Source of the DNA: an uncultured Flavobacteriaceae bacterium
GTDB taxonomy: Bacteria > Bacteroidota > Bacteroidia > Flavobacteriales > Flavobacteriaceae
Reading direction: 5' to 3'
DNA: 64,000 nucleotides
Assembly: GCA_947498845.1 (NCBI GenBank)
Contig: CANMLX010000021.1
Location: 1 to 64,000, forward strand
Each line of letters begins with the position of its first letter. Within the stretch, counting starts at the first letter, position 1. The notes under the pieces were generated by a model. It saw nothing but the letters and a program-made list of their open reading frames with translations, made no database searches and was not told where the DNA came from. This document shows positions 35,168 through 42,201 of this stretch, piece after piece. The position numbers and the translations under genes are program-made.

Positions 35168-36235
35168 ATGGACGAAAATAAAGAACAGCAAGAACATCAG
35201 GATTTTTTACCAAAGTCGGACTCTGTATCCTCCATTGACAATAGCGCATTGGAAAATGAGAATAATCTGGAATTTAAAAACCGATTAGACCTCTCTGAAT
35301 TACAACAAAGTGTGCAAAACATAAAAAGAGAAGTTGGTAAAGTTATTGTCGGTCAAAAAGATATGGTAGACATGCTTATTGCTTCGCTTTTAGCCAAAGG
35401 GCACTCGTTAATAGAAGGTGTTCCAGGTGTTGCTAAAACGGTTACAGCTAAGTTACTTGCAAAGTCTTTAAGTGTAGATTTTAGCCGTATACAGTTCACT
35501 CCAGACTTAATGCCAAGTGATATTTTGGGAACATCTATTTTTAATTTAAAAGCTTCGGAATTCGAGTTTAAAAAAGGTCCTATTTTTTCAAATATGGTTT
35601 TAATAGACGAAATTAATAGAGCACCTGCAAAAACACAAGCTGCTTTGTTTGAGGTAATGGAAGAACAACAAATAACCATAGATGGGAATAAATTCAAACT
35701 AGATGCGCCATTTATGGTATTAGCGACTCAAAACCCCGTTGAACAAGAAGGAACTTATAGATTACCAGAAGCACAGTTAGACCGTTTTTTATTTAAAATT
35801 GATGTGAATTATCCCAATCTTGAAGAAGAAATTGAGATTCTATCTCGTGAGCATGAATTAAAAGAACAATCAAAAGCAGAACAAATCACATCGTTTTTAA
35901 CCGCAGATCAAATTAAGAAATACCAGTCTATAGTAAGTCAAATCATTGTTGAAAAACATTTACTTAAATACATTGCCGAGCTTATAGTTGCTACTAGAAC
36001 AAATCAATTTTTATACTTAGGAGCCTCACCAAGAGCATCCATCTCTATTTTAAAAGCAAGTAAGGCATTTGCTGCTATGAGTGGACGTGATTTTGTAACG
36101 CCAGAAGATATTAAACGTGCTGCAATACCAGTATTACACCACCGTGTTATCGTAACACCAGAACGAGAAATGGAAGGCGTAACCAGCAAACAAATTATAC
36201 AACAGATTATCGAAACCGTTGAAATACCTCGTTGA
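35168..36235 (+). CDS. MoxR-family AAA+ ATPase
   Basis: A 355-residue ATPase. An acidic N-terminal tail is followed by the MoxR AAA_3 domain: Walker A EGVPGVAKTV (about residue 80), Walker B MVLIDEINRAPAKTQ, sensor 1 VLATQNPVEQEGTYRLPEAQ, and the C-terminal lid (GASPRASISILKASKAFA). MoxR ATPases act as chaperones that load cofactors or remodel partner proteins, usually together with a DUF58/VWA-like protein. Starts two bases after the DUF4350 stop. Confidence 0.95.
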   Translation: MDENKEQQEHQDFLPKSDSVSSIDNSALENENNLEFKNRLDLSELQQSVQNIKREVGKVIVGQKDMVDMLIASLLAKGHSLIEGVPGVAKTVTAKLLAKSLSVDFSRIQFTPDLMPSDILGTSIFNLKASEFEFKKGPIFSNMVLIDEINRAPAKTQAALFEVMEEQQITIDGNKFKLDAPFMVLATQNPVEQEGTYRLPEAQLDRFLFKIDVNYPNLEEEIEILSREHELKEQSKAEQITSFLTADQIKKYQSIVSQIIVEKHLLKYIAELIVATRTNQFLYLGASPRASISILKASKAFAAMSGRDFVTPEDIKRAAIPVLHHRVIVTPEREMEGVTSKQIIQQIIETVEIPR

Positions 36236-36846
36236 TCAATTGACAATGAATAATTAATAATGTACAATTAACAATGAAGACCAATGACTAATGACTAATA
36301 ACTAATAAAATCTATGTCATTCAGAGCGAAGCGAAGAATCTCTATTAATAATTAATAATGGACAATTAACAATGACCAACAACCAATAACCAACAACCAA
36401 TAACCAATAACTAATAACCAATAACCAATAACTAAAAAATTTATGTCATTCAGAGCGAAGCGAAGAATCTCTATTAATAATTAATAATGCATAATGGACA
36501 ATTGACAATGAATAATTAATAATGTACAATTAACAATGACCAACAACCAATAACCAATAACCAACAACCAATAACTAAAAAATTTATGTCATTCAGAGTG
36601 AAGCGAAGAATCTCTATTAATAATTAATAATGAATACAATACCATCTTAAAAATTGCTAAAGAAAATAAAACCAAGTTAGATAAAGTGGCTAGTCTATAT
36701 GGCTATAAGTATGATATTGATATTAAGCATCTAAAAGATAGTCTTGGTAATATATCCCATGAAGTAGTAGATTTAAACCTAAGAAAAACCAAAAATACCC
36801 GTAAACACCTAAACATTTAAACATTTAAACATTTAAACAAAAAAAA
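36236..36846. repeat. Repeat-filled gap between MoxR and DUF58 genes
   Basis: 611 bases. A 48-base unit starting TATGTCATTCAGAGCGAAGC and ending TTAATAATG occurs three times (36313-36360, 36442-36489, 36585-36632), separated by low-complexity runs of CAATAAC/CAACAAC type. From 36632 to 36820 there is an open frame without a start codon. The region splits a cluster whose other members touch or overlap. Confidence 0.8.
36632..36820 (+). pseudogene. Start-less coding remnant between MoxR and DUF58
   Basis: 62 codons open to a TAA at 36818, with protein-like composition (ILKIAKENKTKLDKVASLYG, DIDIKHLKDSLGNISHEVV). No ATG, GTG or TTG begins it; the frame emerges from the third repeat copy. It reads like the C-terminal end of a gene whose front was replaced by repeats. 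I do not recognise the family. It could also be chance. Confidence 0.4.
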
Positions 36847-38178
36847 TTGAACTTCTTTAAACCTTTCTACATACAACCCCGTTTTTTCTATGCAGGCATT
36901 GGCATTGTAGTTTTGTTTGCTTTGAGTTATTTTATCCCACTACTCTTTAATATCGCGCAGCTATCTATTATAGTATTGATGGCCTTGTTTTTTTTGGATG
37001 TTTTAATCGTGTTCATTGGTAAAAATAAAATTGAAGCTAACAGAATTGTTCCTGATAAATTCTCTAACGGTGATAAAAACGGAATAAACGTTAATATTAC
37101 CAATAACTATACTTTTTTAGCATACTTGGAAGTTATAGATGAAGTCCCAGAACAATTTCAAATACGTGATTTTAAGATAAAAGATCACATCAAGCCTCGC
37201 AAAGCGAAAACAATTAATTATACGTTAACACCCAAAGAACGTGGCGAATATCATTTTGGATATCTTAATATTTATGCGTCTTCACCTATAAAATTAGTAG
37301 CTAAACGTTTTATGTTTGATACCGGCATCATGGTACCAACTTACCCAAGTTTTAAACAACTTAAAAAGTTTGAGTTGCTAAATATTAACAAAAACTCATT
37401 AGATTATGGTCTAAAAAAAGTACGTCGTTTAGGGCATACCATGGAATTCGAACAAATAAAAGATTATGTTTTAGGCGATGATTTACGCACAATTAACTGG
37501 AAAGCCACTGCCAAAAAAAATCAATTAATGGTCAATCAATTTCAGGATGAAAAATCGCAACCTGTATATTCTATTATAGATAAAGGTCGTATCATGAAAA
37601 TGCCTTTTAATGGTCTAAGTCTTCTGGATTATGCCATAAACTCAAGCTTAGTTATTAGTAATATTGTATTAAAAAAGCATGATAAAGCAGGATTGTTTTC
37701 TTTTTCAAAAAGAATAGAAAACATGGTAGTTGCCGAACGTCGCAACGGGCAAATGCGTTTAATTCTTGAAGCGCTTTACAATGTTAAAACAGATTTTTTT
37801 GAAAGTGATTTTGGTAGACTCTATGCCAACATAAAAAAGCACATCACGCATCGTAGTCTACTACTTATGTACACTAACTTTGGAACATTAGATGCGTTAA
37901 ATCGACAGCTCCCTTATTTAAAAGCCATATCTAAAAGTCATGTTTTAGTTGTTGTTTTCTTTAAAAACACCGAATTAGATAAACTTATTAAAAACAAAGC
38001 AGAGACAGTACAGCAGGTTTATGATAAAGTTATAGCCGAAAAGTTCGATTTTGAAAAACGTTTAATTGTAAATGAATTGAAAAAATACGGTATTTATTCA
38101 ATTTTAACCACTCCTGAAAATCTTACTATAGATACCATAAATAAATATTTAGAGATTAAAGCCAGAGGATTATTATAA
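36847..38178 (+). CDS. DUF58-domain membrane protein
   Basis: 443 residues from a TTG start; the first usable ATG would remove both membrane helices, so TTG is preferred. Two N-terminal helices (FFYAGIGIVVLFALSYFIP and LSIIVLMALFFLDVLIVFIG) precede a beta-rich stretch and the DUF58/VWA-like domain with LGDDLRTINWKATAKKNQL (about residue 210) and YSIIDKGRIMKMPF. It is the standard partner of MoxR. Downstream of the gene a dispersed repeat begins at once. Confidence 0.88.
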   Translation: MNFFKPFYIQPRFFYAGIGIVVLFALSYFIPLLFNIAQLSIIVLMALFFLDVLIVFIGKNKIEANRIVPDKFSNGDKNGINVNITNNYTFLAYLEVIDEVPEQFQIRDFKIKDHIKPRKAKTINYTLTPKERGEYHFGYLNIYASSPIKLVAKRFMFDTGIMVPTYPSFKQLKKFELLNINKNSLDYGLKKVRRLGHTMEFEQIKDYVLGDDLRTINWKATAKKNQLMVNQFQDEKSQPVYSIIDKGRIMKMPFNGLSLLDYAINSSLVISNIVLKKHDKAGLFSFSKRIENMVVAERRNGQMRLILEALYNVKTDFFESDFGRLYANIKKHITHRSLLLMYTNFGTLDALNRQLPYLKAISKSHVLVVVFFKNTELDKLIKNKAETVQQVYDKVIAEKFDFEKRLIVNELKKYGIYSILTTPENLTIDTINKYLEIKARGLL

Positions 38179-38630
38179 CCTGAACTCGACCTAAGAACAC
38201 TATTTTTTAAAGCACAAATACCTATCTATTAATTACTTATATTAAATAAATATGTTATATCACGCTTAGAGGCTATGAAAATTTAGTGCTTTCTAGCTAA
38301 AAATCACTAAACACGCCATCTTCTTCCTTAAATTACGATTTACGATTAAAATTTTCGTATATGTCAGTTCGAGTGTTTTTTATGAAGAGATAACGAAATA
38401 AAAAATGTATCGAGAACAGGTTAGTAGCTTCTCAATACAAAATTATTCTTCATTTTATTACGAATAATTTCACTAGAAAATGACAAAATATTTATATGAA
38501 ATTAAATTATGTAAATGGTATAAGTTGAATCTAGCATGTTTATTGACTTTTATCTATGATTCTTAAATCTAACTCAGGTTTATAAATTTTACTGATAGTT
38601 TTTATATTTTTATAATCTAAACTTATATTA
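38179..38630. other. Intergenic region upstream of oxyR
   Basis: 452 bases: dispersed 120-base repeat copy 2 (38180-38300), an imperfect palindromic stretch with CGAG and TTATTACGAATAATT motifs (38350-38490), then AT-rich sequence before oxyR. No gene seen. Confidence 0.5.
38180..38300. repeat. Dispersed 120-bp repeat, copy 2
   Basis: Partner of 10205-10324, same orientation. The best conserved part is the last 45 bases, with CTTAGAGGCTATGAAAATTTA. It starts one base after the DUF58 stop codon. Confidence 0.7.
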
Positions 38631-39569
38631 ATGACAATTACACAACTATATTATGTTTTGGCTGTCGCAGAACATAAAAATTTTACTAAAGCAGCAGAAA
38701 AATGTTTTGTAACACAACCTACGCTTAGTATGCAAATTCAAAAATTAGAAGATCAACTCGATATTAAAATTTTTGACAGAAGCAAAAAACCCATTGAACT
38801 CACCGAAATAGGTAAAAAAATTGTAATACAGGCAAAAAACATAGTTAACGAGTCTTATAGAATACAAGATATTGTAGATCAACAAAAAGGATTTATTGGT
38901 GGTGAGTTTAAACTAGGCATCATTCCAACAATAATGCCTACATTATTACCTATGTTTTTAAAAACATTTATAAAGCGCTACCCTAAGGTTAAATTAAAAA
39001 TTGAAGAATTAACTACCGAAGAAATAATTTATCGTATTAACGAAGGTCATTTAGATGCCGCTATAGCAGCCACACCTCTTGATCATGAAAATATAAAAGA
39101 ACGCGTTTTATATTTTGAACCTTTTGTTGCTTACATTCCAAAGGGGCATAAATTGCATACGCAACAAAAAATTGATGTTAATGATCTTGAAATAGAAGAT
39201 ATATTACTACTTGAAGATGGCCATTGTTTTAGAGATGGTGTTATTAATTTATGTAAAGTTTTTAAAGATCATGAAGACGATAAATTTCAATTAGAAAGTG
39301 GTAGTATAGAAACGCTCATAAAACTATCTAATGAAGGTTTAGGAATGACATTACTCCCCTATTTACATACCGCAGATTTAAATGATAAATTAAAAGAAAA
39401 TTTGCATCATTTTAATGAACCTTCACCTGCAAGAGAAGTAAGTCTTATTTACCATAAAAGCGAACTAAAAATGCAGATTATAGAAGCTATGCAAAATGTA
39501 ATTTCTGGAATTATTAAAGGCGCTATAGCATTTCAAGATGTTAAAATTATAAGTCCGTTGCCCAAATAA
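38631..39569 (+). CDS. oxyR: OxyR peroxide-sensing LysR-type regulator
   Basis: A 312-residue LysR-type regulator. The N-terminal helix-turn-helix (1-60) has NFTKAAEKCFVTQPTLSMQI; the effector domain carries Cys199 and Cys208 in CFRDGVINLC, the same spacing and even numbering as the redox pair in E. coli OxyR (C199/C208). Oxidation by peroxide should form a disulfide and activate catalase and peroxidase genes. No such target gene adjoins it here, so it acts on distant promoters. Confidence 0.93.
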   Translation: MTITQLYYVLAVAEHKNFTKAAEKCFVTQPTLSMQIQKLEDQLDIKIFDRSKKPIELTEIGKKIVIQAKNIVNESYRIQDIVDQQKGFIGGEFKLGIIPTIMPTLLPMFLKTFIKRYPKVKLKIEELTTEEIIYRINEGHLDAAIAATPLDHENIKERVLYFEPFVAYIPKGHKLHTQQKIDVNDLEIEDILLLEDGHCFRDGVINLCKVFKDHEDDKFQLESGSIETLIKLSNEGLGMTLLPYLHTADLNDKLKENLHHFNEPSPAREVSLIYHKSELKMQIIEAMQNVISGIIKGAIAFQDVKIISPLPK

Positions 39570-39582
39570 AATTGTAATACCA

Positions 39583-39925
39583 ATTCTTAACTAAACCACT
39601 ATGGACTGTAAGTACATAGGTTTGGCTCGCAGACTGAAAGTCTACCAGATGAAATACGTAATCAAATCTGTGTAAATTCGTGTAATTCGTGTAATTCGTG
39701 TCAAAAGTTTTTAGAAGCTAAAGCGAAATGCACTAAAGTACATAGTTTCGACTAAATTTGAAACCAATGAATATACTGTAAAGAAAAATGATGGATTTTG
39801 GAATTATACCAATTATACGAGACAGAAAAAATAAGCATAGCCGTAGTTACGGTTCTTTTTTATGTTGAAGATAGAATTTAAAAAGACACTTTTTAACTAA
39901 GTAAATTCATTTGGGAATTGGTATA
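39583..39925. repeat. Hairpin repeat, copy C (uninterrupted centre)
   Basis: Left end ATACCAATTCTTAA near 39583, right end ATTCATTTGGGAATTGGTAT at about 39906-39925. The centre, GCCGTAGTTACGG at 39840-39852, is intact and provides the empty site for the nested element in copies A and B. This copy carries other extra sequence between 39597 and 39768. Confidence 0.65.
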
Positions 39926-39943
39926 ATCTATTAAAACGTTCAT

Positions 39944-39978
39944 AAAAAAAAGAGGAATGTCTTTACAAACATCCCTCT
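39944..39978 (-). terminator. Terminator after Asp-rich lipoprotein
   Basis: AGAGGAATGT (39951-39960) pairs with ACATCCCTCT (39969-39978), one mismatch, loop of eight; on the minus strand it is followed by eight T. About 33 bases after the stop codon. Confidence 0.85.
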
Positions 39979-40011
39979 CGCTTAGTTTTAGTTTATGTCT
40001 TGTTCTAAAAA

Positions 40012-40860
40012 TTAATTTATGTTTGGTCTATATAACTCTGGGAGCTCATCTGCTATATCGGTATGATTAGGTATATTAAAACCTAAGCTCTCTTCATAAA
40101 GCAAAACATAATCTATACTACAGCCTTGAGCTCTTCCTGATAAGGTTAACGTATAGACCTCATCCTTTTTTAAGTTATAAACGACTTTAGCTAATACTTT
40201 GTTTCCATTAACATGTGCGTCCATTTTATGTGCCGATCCCCATTTACGAACACCTCTACCCCAAAGCTTATGATCTTTTTCTAATGTTTCTGTAGGATAA
40301 GCACAAGCAGTTGTAAAATCACCTTTTAACCTAATCCACAAGTCATTTCTCTTATCTTCAGGTTCTCCATCTAACAAAGGTTGATACATACGCATAACAA
40401 TTCTATACTTAGCTGTTTTTGGACATTTAAATGTATATTCTATAGGAGATGTTGGAGGGCCACTATTCTTATTATTTCCCGTAAACTCTAAATACCCTTT
40501 ATTTATGGCTTCTATAGTAGTACCTACATGATATTTTTCATCTCCTGCTTTTCTTTTAACCCATAATCCTAAATCGGATGTTGTAATTTCGGGTTCAAAG
40601 ACTAAAAAATTATCTCCATACTTTATGCCTTCAGTTAAACCTTCATCAGAAGATTGTTCATCTCCTGAGTCTCCACCATCTGTATCTCCCCCTGTATCTC
40701 CATCATCATCATCTGTATCATCATCGGTACTATCATCTTCTTTATCATCAGGTGTATCTACAGCCTCTTCTTTTTCTTTAGTATTACTTTGATCATCGCT
40801 TGACGAGCAAGAAAAATTGACAATAAAAATTAACACTAAAAATAATCGTAATAATTTCAT
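40012..40860 (-). CDS. Lipoprotein with Asp-rich linker and carbohydrate-binding-like domain
   Basis: A 282-residue protein. Lipobox IVNFSC (Cys18), then a very acidic linker (about 30-80, runs of Asp, Gly and Ser), then a domain of about 190 residues. That domain resembles residues 862-1054 of the 1439-residue enzyme at 16638-20957: both have a GYLEFTGN or GYIEWTGN strand, an NDLWIRLKGD or NDSWLRFPDA block, a KMDAHVNG or KMYVNNLN strand, and a final SGRAQGCSIDYVLL or AARSEGHIIDRIVL strand. The protein is therefore probably a surface lipoprotein that holds a glycan or glycoprotein. Catalytic residues are not evident. Confidence 0.7.
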   Translation of the reverse strand: MKLLRLFLVLIFIVNFSCSSSDDQSNTKEKEEAVDTPDDKEDDSTDDDTDDDDGDTGGDTDGGDSGDEQSSDEGLTEGIKYGDNFLVFEPEITTSDLGLWVKRKAGDEKYHVGTTIEAINKGYLEFTGNNKNSGPPTSPIEYTFKCPKTAKYRIVMRMYQPLLDGEPEDKRNDLWIRLKGDFTTACAYPTETLEKDHKLWGRGVRKWGSAHKMDAHVNGNKVLAKVVYNLKKDEVYTLTLSGRAQGCSIDYVLLYEESLGFNIPNHTDIADELPELYRPNIN

Positions 40861-40942
40861 AGTTCAGTTTAGTTTAGTTTTCACGAATTTATAAAAAATT
40901 CTGTATACAAAATACAAATCAAACCAATTTAATACTACTTAC

Positions 40943-41247
40943 ACCAATTCTTAAATGAATATACTGTAAAAAAAATGATGGATTTTGGAATTATACGAGA
41001 CATAAAAAATAAGTATAGCCGTAGTTCAATGTCATTAAGTTAAGAAGTTTTCATAATTAAACTAAATGCATTTATTTCTATAAAAACCTGTAATTCAAAT
41101 ACATTTCGACTGCGCTCAATGTGACAAATTATACAAATTGAGCTTAACTTAATGACATTGAGCCGTAGCTACGGTTCTTTTTTATGTTGAAGATAGAATT
41201 TCAAAAGACACTTTTTAACTCAGTAAATTCATTTGGGAATTGGTATT
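40943..41247. repeat. Composite hairpin repeat, copy B (with nested insertion)
   Basis: Left arm ACCAATTCTTAAATGAAT, right arm ATTCATTTGGGAATTGGT. Body matches copies A and C (TGATGGATTTTGGAATTATA; TTTTTTATGTTGAAGATAGA). The centre is split at GCCGTAGT. Confidence 0.75.
41026..41161. mobile_element. Nested MITE-like insertion with 8-bp target duplication, copy B
   Basis: 136 bases with perfect 19-bp terminal inverted repeats (TCAATGTCATTAAGTTAAG at 41026-41044; complement at 41143-41161). Flanks are GCCGTAGT at 41018-41025 and GCCGTAGC at 41162-41169, an 8-bp target duplication with one change. Only the ends and a CGACTGCGCT core are conserved with copy A. Confidence 0.8.
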
Positions 41248-41285
41248 ACAAATAAATCTATCTCAATAAACGTTATATTTCTTAT

Positions 41286-42065
41286 ATGAAACTATTAAAA
41301 ATAATTGGTCATATCATTTTTATTTTAGTTCTAACAACTATCACTCAAATAGGAGGTATTATTTGGTGTTTAGCCTTATTTATTTCATATAAAACACAAA
41401 AAAAGAAACGTCTAATTTTTCCCATTTTATATTTGATATTCAATTTATTATTAATTCCGCCTTTGGCAAGATATTTTGGTAGAGTTAAGCTACCAATAAT
41501 AAATAAACCACTCAAACCCAAAAATTGGATGTACCCTTTATTATTTAGAAACTATGTTACCCCAGAACTTAATAAAGTACTAAAAACAGCTTCTAAAACT
41601 TTAGAAAAAGATGGTATTACAATAACGTATTTAGATGCTAATTTTCCTTTTATTGATAGATTTCCTTTGTTGCCTCATTTAAGTCATAATGATGGTAAAA
41701 AAATAGACATCTGTTTTATGTATAAAGATAAAAAAGGACATAAAACCGATAAAAAACCTTCGGTTTCTGGATACGGGGCATATATTAATAACACCTCTAA
41801 TACCACATCGAGATGTATTAAACAAGGCTATTGGCAATATGATTTTACTAAATATTTAACCTTTGGTTCTTTTAATAATTTGACGTTTGACTCCAAAAAC
41901 ACAAAAAAAATTATAAATCAATTTTTAGCTTCATCTAAGACCGATAAAATATTTATAGAACCTTACCTTAAACAAGGTCTGGGGCTATCCAATAAAAACA
42001 AAATTAGATTTCATGGGTGCCAGGCTGTTCGTCACGACGATCACATACATATACAAATAAAATAG
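41286..42065 (+). CDS. Membrane protein with LAS-type (M15/M74) metallopeptidase motifs
   Basis: A 259-residue protein. Two N-terminal hydrophobic segments (about 8-34 and 43-60) anchor it; the rest is probably periplasmic. It carries a His-x6-Asp motif at H134-NDGKKI-D141 (in LSHNDGKKIDI) and a His-x-His motif at H253-I-H255 very near the C-terminus, preceded by RFHGCQAVRHDD. This pair, in this order, is the zinc site of the LAS superfamily (D-Ala-D-Ala carboxypeptidases, VanX, MepA). I therefore infer a peptidoglycan peptidase-like enzyme. Overall similarity to characterised members is not otherwise evident. Confidence 0.6.
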   Translation: MKLLKIIGHIIFILVLTTITQIGGIIWCLALFISYKTQKKKRLIFPILYLIFNLLLIPPLARYFGRVKLPIINKPLKPKNWMYPLLFRNYVTPELNKVLKTASKTLEKDGITITYLDANFPFIDRFPLLPHLSHNDGKKIDICFMYKDKKGHKTDKKPSVSGYGAYINNTSNTTSRCIKQGYWQYDFTKYLTFGSFNNLTFDSKNTKKIINQFLASSKTDKIFIEPYLKQGLGLSNKNKIRFHGCQAVRHDDHIHIQIK

Positions 42066-42201
42066 CTTGGTTTTGGTACTAAAGAACATGACAACCATTT
42101 TATACCCCTTCCTGTAGATTCTAATATCTCCCTATAAAACAGTGATTTACCAATCCCTGCCAGATTAATTTGGTCTGAATATTATTATTGATAACATTGA
42201 G

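Larger units (their letters stand above)
39570..40011. other. Intergenic region with hairpin repeat and terminator
   Basis: 442 bases holding a disrupted copy of the hairpin repeat family (39583-39925), small tandem GTGTAATTC repeats near 39675, and the terminator of the Asp-rich lipoprotein gene (39944-39978). Confidence 0.6.
40861..41285. other. Intergenic region filled by a composite hairpin repeat
   Basis: 425 bases between divergent genes. Nearly all of it is hairpin repeat copy B with its nested insertion (40943-41247). The promoter of the lipoprotein gene must lie in 40861-40940. Confidence 0.6.

Noticed and set aside
35353..35697. Minus-strand open frame of 114 codons
   Set aside because: Shadow of the MoxR Walker A/B region; no protein-like features.
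36313..36632. Three 48-base units considered as a CRISPR array
   Set aside because: Intervals between units are long, low in complexity and similar to each other, and there are no cas genes.
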